64,000 nt of DNA from Bacteroidota bacterium (GCA_021324735.1 JAJPIO010000009.1:1-64000); one strand, 5' to 3'. Positions 37,728 through 47,452 are shown, counted from the first letter of the stretch. Translations and numbers: made by a program. Notes: a model not told the origin generated them from the sequence alone.

Positions 37728-39257
37728 ATGACCTTTATCACAATCTTTTCGCAACGATTGCAACATAAGCACGTGCTTAGACGGCCACTCTGGGTGATTT
37801 TGGCCTGTTCCGGGCTGCTTTTGGGATTTTATAGTCCGCTTCATGCTCAACCTCGGTCACTTTCGCTCGATGATGCCATTTCTATGGCTTTAGGGCGTGG
37901 CGAAGAAATTTCGCTGGCTAAAGCAGGTGTTCGCGCTGCCGAAGGAAATGTGGAAATAGCAACGAGCGGGATGTTGCCGCAGATCGCTGCATCGGCAAAT
38001 TACACGCGCCTTTTAAAGTCACAATACGGCTCGACCACGACCGGCACCGCTGATACTTCTGCTATCTCGAAAGCGCTCAATTCACTGTTCAAGAACTTCC
38101 CCTTTGGAAAGCCGAACGAGTGGACCTTAGGCTTGTCCGCTTCCCAAAATGTATTTACCGGTGGACGCCTTATCGCCCAACGCCAGGCAGCGGAAGCTCG
38201 AAAACATTCTGCCGATATCGATCTTACGGCGGCAGAAGCGCAGCTTGTGCTCAATGTGACTCAGAGCTACTACGATGCTGTGCTTGCAGATACCATAGTG
38301 AAGATCTCACGCGATGCCCTTGCCCAGGCGGAAGAAGTTGATCGGCAAACGGAATTACAATATAAGGTCGGTGAGAAGGCAGAGTTCGATGCACTGCGCA
38401 CTCGTGTCGCACGGGATAACCAAATACCGATCGTTCTCCAGGCGGAGAATGATCGATCCCAGGCATATTACCGCTTAAAGCAACTGCTTAATCTTTCTCT
38501 CGACGATTCGCTCGTTCTTACTACACCAGTAGTAGACTCACTGGCTCGTTTTGCTATGCAAAGCGATAGCTCCACGGAAAACCGATCGAGTGTTGTGCAG
38601 GCGTCCTTGAATGTGGACGCATCGCAAGCGCAAATACGTGTTGCCAAGGCATACCACTGGCCGCAGATATCACTCTTTTCACAATATTCTCCGGTTGCCT
38701 ATCCAGATAACTTCTTTCCCAATTTTAACGAGTGGCTGACCAACTGGACCGCCGGTGTCAATATTTCGATACCGATCTATACCGGTGGTAATATTGGTGG
38801 GAATGTGGATGTCGCGGAAGCAGGTGCCGATCAGGCAATCGCTCGATTGGAACAAGCCCGTGAAGCGGCCGCGATGGATTCGCGCATTGCGTTCGATAAT
38901 CTTCACGCTGCTCAAGCCAATCTTCGATCGACCGCCAGCACGGCCGCGGAAGCACAACGTGCGTATGAAATAGCGAGTGTTCGTTTCAGCCAGGGAATTT
39001 CTACGGAAGTCGAGTTGGATGACGCTCGCCTTCAGGAGGAACAAGCACGCGCCAATTGGGCTCGTGCGGTTCGTAATTATCAGGTTGCGCGAGCAAAGCT
39101 CGCGTTGTTAAAAGATCTGCCTGTTAATCCGGCACAAGCAACGGTTATGCAATCGACCGCACAAACTGCCGTTACCCAACAGCAGGCCTCATCGCCACAA
39201 CAGACTTTCACCGCGCCAGCTTCTGGCGCATCGCCTTCAGGAGCCACCGGACAATGA
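37728..39257 (+). CDS. TolC-family outer membrane efflux protein
   Basis: A 509-aa protein with a long signal region ending near HAQ (residue 41), then two outer-membrane-efflux repeats of long alpha-helical hairpins (for example EAQLVLNVTQSYYDAVLADT and EQAREAAAMDSRIAFDNLHAA). The last 40 residues are a Gln/Ala/Ser/Pro-rich tail. It forms the outer membrane exit duct of the tripartite pump with the two genes that follow. The stop overlaps the next start by four bases (ATGA). Confidence 0.93.
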   Translation: MTFITIFSQRLQHKHVLRRPLWVILACSGLLLGFYSPLHAQPRSLSLDDAISMALGRGEEISLAKAGVRAAEGNVEIATSGMLPQIAASANYTRLLKSQYGSTTTGTADTSAISKALNSLFKNFPFGKPNEWTLGLSASQNVFTGGRLIAQRQAAEARKHSADIDLTAAEAQLVLNVTQSYYDAVLADTIVKISRDALAQAEEVDRQTELQYKVGEKAEFDALRTRVARDNQIPIVLQAENDRSQAYYRLKQLLNLSLDDSLVLTTPVVDSLARFAMQSDSSTENRSSVVQASLNVDASQAQIRVAKAYHWPQISLFSQYSPVAYPDNFFPNFNEWLTNWTAGVNISIPIYTGGNIGGNVDVAEAGADQAIARLEQAREAAAMDSRIAFDNLHAAQANLRSTASTAAEAQRAYEIASVRFSQGISTEVELDDARLQEEQARANWARAVRNYQVARAKLALLKDLPVNPAQATVMQSTAQTAVTQQQASSPQQTFTAPASGASPSGATGQ

Positions 39258-40411
39258 ACCATCGGACCATCATCTCGCATCTTTTATCAGCCAGAGCTAA
39301 AAGCGTAGCGCTATCACTCCTCGTCGTGATGAGTTTTGCGGTAGCTGCTTGTAAAAAAGCAGCGCCGCCTTTGCCGCCCGCAGTCGTTCAAGTTGGACCG
39401 GAGAGTTATGCTGTTGCCATGGAAGGCACGATCGAAAGCGGCCCGACCATCAGCGGCACGCTTGTGCCGCGCGATCAAGCGATCGTTCGAGCGCAAATTT
39501 CGGGTTCGGTCCTACGGGTAATGGTCGATCAGGGACGTCCGGTTAGCGCCGGGCAAGTAATTGCCACTATTGATAACAGTGCTCTAACGGATGCAGTAAC
39601 GAGCGCTAAAAATGCTGTCGTGAATGCGGAGAACACCCTGGAAGTGGCAAAGCGCGAGCAGGAACGGCAGGAGAGCCTTCTTAAGGCAGGAGCGATCAGT
39701 CAACAAAGTGTCGATCAGGCGCGGCGCAATACGGTCGCTTCCGAAGCCGGTGTTGCACAAGCGAAGGCACAACTTGCAAGTGCTGCCAAACAGCTTGCCT
39801 ATGCAACGGTTCGTGCACCCTTTTCTGGTATTGTAAGTGAGAAGAGTGTATCGGTGGGTGATGTCGTTCAGCAGGGCACGGCAATGTTCACCATCGTCGA
39901 TCCATCCACTCTGGAGCTTCAGGGCACGGTGCCGGCCGATGCAATTGGGTACGTTCATGTCGGTTTGCCGATCCATTTCGATGTCACCGGTTACCCGGGT
40001 CATCAATTTACCGGTACGATCACTCGTATTAACCCAACGGCTGACCCGATGACGCGGCAGGTCCGTATTTATGCGGAGATTCCCAATAAGGGACAGGCAT
40101 TGGTAGCTGGTCTTTATGCAGAGGGGCGCATTGCGAGCGTTCAAAAGACGACACTGGTTGTGCCGCTGGATGCAGTCGATCATAAACTGATCACTCCGGC
40201 TGCCATCAAACTCGATCATGGTGTCGTAACCAGAGTACCGGTCGGTCTCGGTGCGGTCGATCAGAAGAACAATCTTATCGAGATCACTTCCGGGTTAGCG
40301 GCCGGAGATACCATTTTACGTGGTTCATCGCGTGATATTGCACTTGGTACTAAGGCTCGTACGATATCCGCCGTAAAACAAAGTTCTACGGATACTGCAC
40401 ATCACGAGTAA
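39254..40411 (+). CDS. RND efflux periplasmic adaptor lipoprotein
   Basis: A 385-aa membrane fusion protein with a lipobox VAAC (Cys33), lipoyl-like halves (SGSVLRVMVDQGRPVSAGQV and TVRAPFSGIVSEKSVSVGD) around a coiled-coil hairpin (about 110-175), then beta-barrel and membrane-proximal domains. It bridges the TolC-like duct and the RND pump. It is translationally coupled to the upstream gene. Confidence 0.94.
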   Translation: MNHRTIISHLLSARAKSVALSLLVVMSFAVAACKKAAPPLPPAVVQVGPESYAVAMEGTIESGPTISGTLVPRDQAIVRAQISGSVLRVMVDQGRPVSAGQVIATIDNSALTDAVTSAKNAVVNAENTLEVAKREQERQESLLKAGAISQQSVDQARRNTVASEAGVAQAKAQLASAAKQLAYATVRAPFSGIVSEKSVSVGDVVQQGTAMFTIVDPSTLELQGTVPADAIGYVHVGLPIHFDVTGYPGHQFTGTITRINPTADPMTRQVRIYAEIPNKGQALVAGLYAEGRIASVQKTTLVVPLDAVDHKLITPAAIKLDHGVVTRVPVGLGAVDQKNNLIEITSGLAAGDTILRGSSRDIALGTKARTISAVKQSSTDTAHHE

Positions 40412-40445
40412 GATGTGCACCTTTTTTAGTCGTTAAGAATAGCTT

Positions 40446-43400
40446 ATGTTTATTTCCGATTTTGCGATCAAACGACCTGTCGTTACGGTCACGACAATGA
40501 TCGCGCTGGTCATTTTCGGTCTCTTCTCGCTTCATAGCTTGCAGATCGACGAATTTCCGGACGTGTCGAGCCCACTCGTCGTGGTTGCCGTGCCCTATCC
40601 GGGCGCTTCTCCGGAGCAAGTGGAGCGGGAAGTGGTCGATCGCATGGAGGAAGCCTTCGGATCCATCAGTGGAATGGACGTTATGAATTCCCGCTCGATG
40701 GACGGCTTCGGGATGATCACGTGCCAGTTCCTTTTCTCCAAAAATCCGGATCAGGCGATGCAGGACGTACGAGATGCGATCAGTGGCATCCAGAACGATC
40801 TTCCGCCTGAGATGAAACCGCCTATTCTTAAGAAGTACGATCCGGATGATATGCCCATCATCTCCGTCATTTTGCGTTCGCCGGGTATGTCGCCTGCCGA
40901 TCTTACGGCGATGGCTGATCCTGCGATCACAAAAGAATTGCGAGCGATCAATGGAGTGGCGCAAGCCACTGTCAGTGGTGCTGTAACGCGCGAGATTGCG
41001 GTCGACCTTCGGCCACAAGATCTTCAGGCAAATAATATCAGCGTTTCTCAGGTCGTGCAGGCGTTGCAAGCGCAGAACCTCGCGACACCCGTGGGCGCCT
41101 TACAAAGTGCATCGACGGAACAGTCTATACGCCTTCAAGGACGTATAGAAGACCCCGAGCAATTTAAGACCGTGCCGATCATGACGAGAGGGGGACAGGT
41201 TATTCGGTTAAGCGATGTTGCCGATGTTCGCGATACTGCGAAAGAAGCACGGTCGCTTGCCATTTATAATGGGGTAGAGGCGGTCGGTATCGATGTTACC
41301 AAATCGAAGGGAGCGAGTACTGCAACGGTATCGGATAATGTTAAAGCCGCTCTCGATGATATTAAAAAGACGTTGCCGCCCGGTACTCAGCTCGATGTTA
41401 TTCGTGATGCCGGCGATCGGGTAACCCGTTCCGTAGATAATGTTGAAGAGACGCTTTTTGAAGGTGCGGGACTGACGGTGCTTGTTGTCTTTTTGTTTTT
41501 GAATTCCTGGCGCTCGACGGTTATCACTGGTATCGCATTACCGATCTCGGTGCTTGCAGCCTTTATTGCGGTAATGGCGGCCGGCTTTACGCTGAATGTC
41601 ATGTCGCTCATGGGTCTTTCGCTTGCCATTGGTATTCTCATCGATGATGCCATCGTCGTTCGAGAGAATATTGTTCGACATATCGAGCAAGGCGAAGATC
41701 ATATTACGGCTTCACACACGGGTACGAACGAGATCGGTTTGGCAGTTACTGCGACCACGTTTTCGATCGTTGCAGTATTCGTACCTGTTGCGTTCATGCC
41801 TGGCCTCTCGGGTCAGTGGTTCAAGCCCTTTGCGCTTACCATCGCATGCGCTGTGATGGTTTCACTCTTCGTCAGCTTTTCGCTCGATCCGATGCTTTCT
41901 GCTTATTGGCCGGATCCGCAAACAGAATCGCACGAGCGTAAGAATTTCATTGCACGCATGCTCGACCGATTTAACGACTGGTTCAATCGCAGAGCTGACG
42001 GATATAAGAGGGTTGTCGGCTGGGCACTCGATCATCGCTGGTCGATGGTCGGTCTTGCAACGTTCGCGTTCTTTGCGGCCTTGTTTATTCAAGGCAAGTT
42101 CGGTGGGTTCGGGTTTGCACCGAGCAGCGATCGCTCTGAACTCACCATGACCGTCGAAGCGCCGCCGGGTTCGAGTCTTGAATACACGAAAGCAAAATGC
42201 GAGGAAGTAGCTGCGATCGTTCGTGCACATAAAGAAGTGCCGTATACATATACAACGATCGGCAGCACCGCCACTATGTTGGGTACGTCTTCCAGCTCTG
42301 GGGATGTAACTGCGGCCAGCATCTATGTAAAGCTAGTACCTAAGAAGGACCGCAAAATATCGGCGGACAATTTTGCAACGATGCTGCGGCATGAGGTTGC
42401 GGGCATTGGCGGTATTAAAACGTACGTCTTTACCAATCCGTGGGGAGCAGCTCAGAAAGAGATCCAGCTTCAAATTCGTGGCACGAACGATGCCAGCATG
42501 GACCAAGCAGCGGAGATGATCGAAGACGTTGTGCAGCATACGAAGGGTGCTGTCGATGTCGGCCTCTCGACGAAGGGACAGAAACCTGAGATCGAAGTAG
42601 ATTTGCGTCGCGGGCTTATTGGTACGATGGGATTAACCGCCGGGCAAACTGCGCAATCGCTGATGCCGGCCTTCGCAGGCCTCAAGACGGGCGACTGGGT
42701 CGATCCTACTGGAAAAACACGCGACGTTACCGTTAGACTTGCGGCACCTGCTCGCGAGAATCCAGCTGACCTGCTTCAAGTACCGATCGTTGTTGGTGGC
42801 GCTGCGCCGCAATCGACGGCCGGTGCTGGTGCTGTACCTGCGGTTGGTACGATGCAGGGCGCTGCGGTCGTTCCGCTCGGTCAGATCGCGGATGTTAAAG
42901 AAGGGCTCGGACCAGCGGAGATCGATCACCTCGATCAGGACCGCGTTATTAATGTCGAGGCTAACACATCGGGCCGTTCGTTGGGCGAGGTCACCGCTGA
43001 TATTCAGAAGGGAATTGCCAAGCTAAAACTCCCACCAGGAATCGTTATCTCGAATGGTGCGCAGGCGAAGAATCAGGCCGAAATGTTCGGCGCTATGTTC
43101 GCAGCGTTGGGCCTTGCATTAATGCTGATGTACCTGATCCTGGTCATTCAATTCGGTTCGTTCCTCGATCCGTTTGCGATCTTACTTTCACTACCATTAT
43201 CGCTTATCGGTGTCGTACTGATGCTTCTTATTACCGGTGATGACATCAACATTATGTCGATGATCGGTATCATGATGCTCATGGGTATCGTAGCGAAGAA
43301 TGCTATCTTACTCATCGACTTTGCTAAAGCACAGCACGAAGCCGGAATGCCACTGCGCGAAGCCCTTATAGAAGCCGGTCGCGTTCGCTTACGTCCGATC

Positions 43401-43658
43401 ATCATGACGACCGTGGCTCTCGTTGCCGGCATGGTGCCAGTCGCCCTTGGGTTCGGTGAAGGCGCTGATTTCCGGGCGCCACTCGGTCGAGCCGTTATCG
43501 GCGGAGTTATTACCTCGACCATTCTAACGCTCGTTGTTATTCCGACGGTGTACGAACTCTTCAGTGGCTGGCGCGATAGATTCCGCAAACGGTTCAGACG
43601 CACTGCCCACGAACCTAAGGCTCATCCGATACAGACATTCGAGCCGCAGGAGGCTTAA
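40446..43658 (+). CDS. RND multidrug-type efflux transporter (HAE1 family)
   Basis: A 1070-aa, twelve-helix pump of the hydrophobe/amphiphile exporter type. The N-terminus FAIKRPVVTVTTMIALVIFG, the first periplasmic stretch IDEFPDVSSPLVVVAVPYPG, and the proton-relay pair Asp400-Asp401 in AIGILIDDAIVVREN are typical. A second copy of the fold follows (FGSFLDPFAILLSLPLSLIG). The substrate cannot be read from sequence; the acidic relay argues against heavy-metal RND. It is the last gene of the operon, followed by a strong terminator. Confidence 0.95.
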   Translation: MFISDFAIKRPVVTVTTMIALVIFGLFSLHSLQIDEFPDVSSPLVVVAVPYPGASPEQVEREVVDRMEEAFGSISGMDVMNSRSMDGFGMITCQFLFSKNPDQAMQDVRDAISGIQNDLPPEMKPPILKKYDPDDMPIISVILRSPGMSPADLTAMADPAITKELRAINGVAQATVSGAVTREIAVDLRPQDLQANNISVSQVVQALQAQNLATPVGALQSASTEQSIRLQGRIEDPEQFKTVPIMTRGGQVIRLSDVADVRDTAKEARSLAIYNGVEAVGIDVTKSKGASTATVSDNVKAALDDIKKTLPPGTQLDVIRDAGDRVTRSVDNVEETLFEGAGLTVLVVFLFLNSWRSTVITGIALPISVLAAFIAVMAAGFTLNVMSLMGLSLAIGILIDDAIVVRENIVRHIEQGEDHITASHTGTNEIGLAVTATTFSIVAVFVPVAFMPGLSGQWFKPFALTIACAVMVSLFVSFSLDPMLSAYWPDPQTESHERKNFIARMLDRFNDWFNRRADGYKRVVGWALDHRWSMVGLATFAFFAALFIQGKFGGFGFAPSSDRSELTMTVEAPPGSSLEYTKAKCEEVAAIVRAHKEVPYTYTTIGSTATMLGTSSSSGDVTAASIYVKLVPKKDRKISADNFATMLRHEVAGIGGIKTYVFTNPWGAAQKEIQLQIRGTNDASMDQAAEMIEDVVQHTKGAVDVGLSTKGQKPEIEVDLRRGLIGTMGLTAGQTAQSLMPAFAGLKTGDWVDPTGKTRDVTVRLAAPARENPADLLQVPIVVGGAAPQSTAGAGAVPAVGTMQGAAVVPLGQIADVKEGLGPAEIDHLDQDRVINVEANTSGRSLGEVTADIQKGIAKLKLPPGIVISNGAQAKNQAEMFGAMFAALGLALMLMYLILVIQFGSFLDPFAILLSLPLSLIGVVLMLLITGDDINIMSMIGIMMLMGIVAKNAILLIDFAKAQHEAGMPLREALIEAGRVRLRPIIMTTVALVAGMVPVALGFGEGADFRAPLGRAVIGGVITSTILTLVVIPTVYELFSGWRDRFRKRFRRTAHEPKAHPIQTFEPQEA

Positions 43659-43673
43659 ACTATCTTAAACTAT

Positions 43674-43706
43674 GAGGCTTAGCACTGCTAAGCCTCTTTT
43701 AATTTT
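43674..43706 (+). terminator. Rho-independent terminator of the efflux operon
   Basis: A perfect 10-bp stem, GAGGCTTAGC/GCTAAGCCTC with a three-base loop, followed by TTTTAATTTT. It overlaps the longest possible start of the next gene, favouring the later ATG at 43735. Confidence 0.9.
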
Positions 43707-43734
43707 GGCACCTCCTTTGTCCCATAGCACAACT

Positions 43735-44364
43735 ATGGGACTTGCATCTTTCATTACCCGACTGGGCAAACACCGAAGGCTTTGGGCCACTGCTAAAAAT
43801 CTGCAGCGAAGTCTCCGTGAGATCACTATTGACGGCGGGCGTCCGGGCCGCAAAACAAAGGCGGCGCTTAATGGTACCTGGTTCGGTCATCCGTTGCACC
43901 CAGTGATGACGGATATTGCTGTTGGTGGATATACGGCAGCTTGGTTTCTCGATATTCTTGCCGAGCTTACCGATAACGATCGGCTTAGGACGAGTGCTGA
44001 TGATGCGATCGCTGTTGGGTTGCTCGGTTCGGCAGTCTCTGCAATAACTGGTATTGCGGATTGGTCCGATACCCAGGATGATGCAAGAACCATAGGTCTC
44101 ATTCATGCCGCTACGAATATTACCGGTACCAGTATTTATCTTGCATCGTATCTTAACCGCCATACTAATCGCAGTGCTCGGTTTTGGTTATCGATGCTGG
44201 GCACCGTGGTGCTGACTGGCGGCGCTTATCTGGGTGGCTGGATGATCTATCGACAGGGAGTGGGCGTCGATACAGCGCCGATCAATGCGCTCGGGCGTGC
44301 ACCGTCCCGCTTTCGCGGATCACGACCGGATAACCCTCGACCTCTTTCGGAAGAGCGGCACTAA
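43735..44364 (+). CDS. DUF2231 membrane protein
   Basis: 209 aa from the ATG at 43735. It has about four helices and the DUF2231 signature LNGTWFGHPLHPVMTDIAVGG, then GIADWSDT and RTIGLIHAATN. Members are predicted membrane proteins, sometimes fused to or next to heme/Rieske proteins; the function is unknown. The open frame extends upstream to 43672 but would start inside the terminator stem. Its 3' end overlaps the convergent lipoprotein gene by 83 bp. Confidence 0.85.
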   Translation: MGLASFITRLGKHRRLWATAKNLQRSLREITIDGGRPGRKTKAALNGTWFGHPLHPVMTDIAVGGYTAAWFLDILAELTDNDRLRTSADDAIAVGLLGSAVSAITGIADWSDTQDDARTIGLIHAATNITGTSIYLASYLNRHTNRSARFWLSMLGTVVLTGGAYLGGWMIYRQGVGVDTAPINALGRAPSRFRGSRPDNPRPLSEERH

Positions 44365-44674
44365 GCTGTTGGGTCAGGCTGTCCACAAAGATCATGATCG
44401 CTGGCTGTCCATTCTTTTGCGTTTCGCCGGTACCTTGAACGCCTGAGATCTTCATCCATCCCGGAGTGTGTGCTGCTAACACATCTGAAATTGGTCGCAC
44501 CGGTTTGAGCGTGTCATTAAGAGAGGTTTTACCGGAATCCATTGCGGAGAGGTTCGTAGAATCGCTGGAGGAGTGATCATCACCAGGACGGGGAGTGCAA
44601 CCATATAATAAAACAAGTACTACAACAAAGAATGGAGAGCAGAGAATTTGTTGTCTTTGAACATTCTTCTTCAT
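44282..44674 (-). CDS. small lipoprotein sharing a domain with the adjacent protease
   Basis: A 130-aa protein. The lipobox LYGC (Cys26) is followed by a polar linker and then one domain (about 68-128: HTPGWMKISGVQGTG, PAIMIFVDS, VVIRESGTVH). That domain matches the N-terminal region of the neighbouring Nal1-like protease (HTTELMAIPGVIGCGTG, AAILVFTQ, RIEMVGTVH). It has no protease catalytic part. The start codon and signal peptide lie in an inverted repeat (44630-44690). The 3' end overlaps DUF2231 by 83 bp. It could be a regulator or decoy for the protease; that is inference. Confidence 0.75.
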   Translation of the reverse strand: MKKNVQRQQILCSPFFVVVLVLLYGCTPRPGDDHSSSDSTNLSAMDSGKTSLNDTLKPVRPISDVLAAHTPGWMKISGVQGTGETQKNGQPAIMIFVDSLTQQLSAALPKEVEGYPVVIRESGTVHARAH

Positions 44675-44690
44675 TCGCTACTCTCCATTC
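44630..44690. repeat. inverted repeat spanning a lipoprotein start and signal
   Basis: GAATGGAGAGCAGAGAAT (44630-44647) pairs with ATTCGCTACTCTCCATTC (44673-44690) at 16 of 18 positions. The right arm contains the start codon of the lipoprotein gene and the left arm encodes residues of its signal peptide. Confidence 0.65.
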
Positions 44691-44704
44691 ACCATGTTCC
44701 GTTT

Positions 44705-45886
44705 TTAGAACGAACTCGTTACAAACGACAGGCCGAAATCATGGGCGATGTAGTCCATGCGATTGGCAAAGGACGAACTTGTCGACCCTGCGAAGTTTAG
44801 TCCGATCGGCTTGTAAACACCGGAGCCGTCTCCACTCGAGCTGCCATCCGTGCACATCATCGAGCCACTATCGCCAGCCTGAATAAAGCTGCCGCTTGCC
44901 ACATAGATCTGATCGATGAACGTAGCAGTGTAATTCGTGTACGATACTCGGATCGTCACGTTGATACCAGCGATCGTACCTTGAGTGTGCCCGGTGGTGC
45001 GGCCCACTTTCGTTACCTTCGTTCCAACTGTCGGTGCCGGGATCGTGCTCGGGTTCGACGGTGTGTACCACGCGTCCTGCGACATCTCCGGATTCCATCC
45101 ACCCGAAAGCCCCGGATTGCACTCCGCTAATGCTGCATCATAATAATTATTATGATTGTGATCGATGTAATTCCAGGCATGCAATTTTCCGATCGCGCCG
45201 GAGGAGCCACAGCTTACATCGTATCGGCCCGGCTGGTCCATTTGATCGGGACCGGTCGCATTATTCTCGTTCGCGAACACATGGTTGCAACTCAGCATGT
45301 ATTTCGGGGTCCCGCTCCATGAGTATTGATTGCTATAGACGTTGATCTTATCCTTGCTGCTGCCGCTCGCTTCGTACGTACCACTATAGCTTCCCGAACT
45401 GGTAAGGCGTGACGTTGTTACGAACGCACCGATCGAGCCAGCGGCACACTGGTCGTTATCGCCAACGCTGACACCCGCAGGGCATGGACTGCGGTACGTT
45501 CCGGTATAACCGTAAGAATGGACCGTGCCGACCATTTCAATTCTCGTTGGTATTCCTTCCAGCGCTGCCGGAATGTTTGCTACTCCTGGATGCTGCGTAA
45601 AAACAAGGATCGCTGCACCATTGCCTTCTTGTGCAAGTCCGGTACCGCATCCGATCACGCCCGGAATGGCCATGAGTTCGGTCGTATGGCGGTTTTGGAC
45701 ATCCATGGCGTGTTGAATGTAAGCGGGCTGACCCGTTACATGGCCACCGGCCGGAGCGGCGATCGTAGGCGGAAGATAACCGGTGTTCGATGGTCCGCTA
45801 GACTGGCTACAGCTCGCGAATACTAACGCTAAGCCGCATACCAAAGCAAGGGCAAAACTAAATTTAGGGGTTCGTGTCGGGTTCAT
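44705..45886 (-). CDS. Nal1-like trypsin-fold serine protease lipoprotein
   Basis: 393 aa from the ATG at 45886, which gives a lipoprotein signal (ALALVCGLALVFASC, Cys26). The frame is open for a further 78 codons upstream without signal features. An N-terminal domain (about 67-123) is shared with the small lipoprotein next door. The chymotrypsin-fold protease domain shows candidate triad His202 (LSCNHVFA), Asp250 (NNYYDAALAE) and Ser340 (QAGDSGSM). The layout resembles bacterial proteins related to plant NAL1 peptidases. It is expected in the cell envelope; substrates are unknown. A 30-bp gap separates it from the partner lipoprotein. Confidence 0.85.
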   Translation of the reverse strand: MNPTRTPKFSFALALVCGLALVFASCSQSSGPSNTGYLPPTIAAPAGGHVTGQPAYIQHAMDVQNRHTTELMAIPGVIGCGTGLAQEGNGAAILVFTQHPGVANIPAALEGIPTRIEMVGTVHSYGYTGTYRSPCPAGVSVGDNDQCAAGSIGAFVTTSRLTSSGSYSGTYEASGSSKDKINVYSNQYSWSGTPKYMLSCNHVFANENNATGPDQMDQPGRYDVSCGSSGAIGKLHAWNYIDHNHNNYYDAALAECNPGLSGGWNPEMSQDAWYTPSNPSTIPAPTVGTKVTKVGRTTGHTQGTIAGINVTIRVSYTNYTATFIDQIYVASGSFIQAGDSGSMMCTDGSSSGDGSGVYKPIGLNFAGSTSSSFANRMDYIAHDFGLSFVTSSF

Positions 45887-46438
45887 GTTCGTGGAATTAG
45901 GACTATTGATTGTTAAGGACTTAGAATCAAAAGGCGAAGAAGAAGGCACGTACATCGAACCACGTTCAGGTTGCATAGTTCCGTCCGAGTGAATGGAGAG
46001 TGATGGATAGCCAGTTAAATTTGTGTTTGTTCTTTTCATTTTCATAATTGCTGCCCAATTTGATTCACAATCGACAAATATGAATTTTTTACTGATTTTT
46101 TCTCCTCGTTGTAAGGCCATTTAGCGGCTGATAATTTTGCAGCAGCCTCGTTATTCGTCTTAATAATATTAGTGAACAAATAGGCACCTATACCGGAGTT
46201 CCGAACCGGTGTACTGGCGATTTCTGATCACCAGCCACGAATGGAGTTCGCGGGTGCGGCGAGTTTTATCGGCTCGGATTCGGTGGGGTTTTTACAGTGT
46301 AAGAGCAAGCTAAAGCATGCTCTACAAAGCATGCTCTACAAAGCATGCTCTACATGCCAGCTTAACAATTAGTCATGGAAGCTCTCTTAAACTTCGGCGC
46401 CGCTTCTCTATCCAACCAAGCAAAGAGAGGAGATTAAC
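45887..46438. promoter_or_regulatory. divergent intergenic region
   Basis: About 550 bp between the protease (minus) and the next lipoprotein (plus). No gene is supported apart from the open extension of the protease frame. It contains the triplicated 14-mer at 46312-46353 and presumably both promoters. Confidence 0.4.
46312..46353 (+). repeat. 14-bp tandem repeat, three copies
   Basis: AAAGCATGCTCTAC is repeated three times without change at 46312, 46326 and 46340. Each unit carries the palindrome AGCATGCT. It lies about 85 bp upstream of the lipoprotein frame and could bind a regulator. Confidence 0.85.
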
Positions 46439-47398
46439 ATGATCGCTCCTCCGATTAAAAACCAAATTATATCAGAGACTATGAATTACTTATCGAATCT
46501 CATGATGCTGAACACTTATATTAGGAGCGGTTATGTGCGGAATGCAGCGCTTGCAGTAACGGCCGCGCTTATGCTCGGCCTTGCAAGCTGCGCGCAAACC
46601 ACAGCTCCTTCCACTTCCACGGAATCGGCGGAGCCGCAGAGCGTGCAGGTTGCGAACTCCGAAACGGCTGCGGACGTAACGGCCGCGTCAGTCGGCACGG
46701 AATCGGGAGGGGCGGGTATGGTCTTCGTCGATGCTCTCACGCTCGCCGAAGGCGGGCAGATCAATGGAGCGGCAGTGAAATATGCTACGCCGCAAAGTAA
46801 CGATACGCTGCACACGGTAACCGTCACGCGTTCGAAGTCGAATGGCCAGGTTTCGTATACAGGCACGTGGACGCACACCTGGATCTTCCGCGATGCGAAC
46901 GGTGTAGCCATGCCTCATTACGTCAAGGGCCAGACGGACCAGATTGAAATTTGGTCGAGCGGCAACCACGACCTGACGAATCCGCGCCTTTCGATGGCCG
47001 ATTCTTCGAACGGACACTGGATCATCACCGGCCTCATCGCAAATCCTGATTCGGCGCAGATGTCCGGCTCGCTCACTCGCGTTGGCGATCGCACTCGCCT
47101 CAAGAACGGAGAGACGATGTCGCATACCTTCACGATCAACTGGACGAACGACATCATCGTGAAGAAGCTCGATAAAGATCTCGATGACACGATAGCGGTT
47201 CTGCTCGGCACTGCTTCGAGCGATCTTAAAGTGACGAACTTCAATGGCAAGTCATTCGAGCGCCAGGTAAGTATCCTCTTCCACGGTGACGGCACCGCGA
47301 CGCTTACGGTCACTCGCACTAGCGCCAATGGCAAAGTTGATACGATCACGATCGACGTCAAGCGTGGTATCTGGATGAGAGACGAACATCTTGGATAA
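46439..47398 (+). CDS. lipoprotein of unknown function
   Basis: A 319-aa frame. In-frame ATGs at 46439, 46481 and 46502 are all possible; one of the later ones best suits the lipoprotein signal (AALMLGLASC). The mature part has a Ser/Thr/Ala-rich linker and then a beta-rich domain with repeated VTRSKSNGQVSYTGTWTHTW and ATLTVTRTSANGKVDTITID stretches. I recognise no family. The G+C and codon choice look like the core genome. A terminator follows directly. Confidence 0.75.
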   Translation: MIAPPIKNQIISETMNYLSNLMMLNTYIRSGYVRNAALAVTAALMLGLASCAQTTAPSTSTESAEPQSVQVANSETAADVTAASVGTESGGAGMVFVDALTLAEGGQINGAAVKYATPQSNDTLHTVTVTRSKSNGQVSYTGTWTHTWIFRDANGVAMPHYVKGQTDQIEIWSSGNHDLTNPRLSMADSSNGHWIITGLIANPDSAQMSGSLTRVGDRTRLKNGETMSHTFTINWTNDIIVKKLDKDLDDTIAVLLGTASSDLKVTNFNGKSFERQVSILFHGDGTATLTVTRTSANGKVDTITIDVKRGIWMRDEHLG

Positions 47399-47419
47399 CT
47401 GATTGGATTAGCCGTGATA

Positions 47420-47452
47420 AAGGGCACACCTTTAAGGGAGTGCCCTTTTTTA
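47420..47452 (+). terminator. Rho-independent terminator
   Basis: AAGGGCAC (47420-47427) / GTGCCCTT (47440-47447) with a 12-base loop, followed by TTTTATT. Confidence 0.8.
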
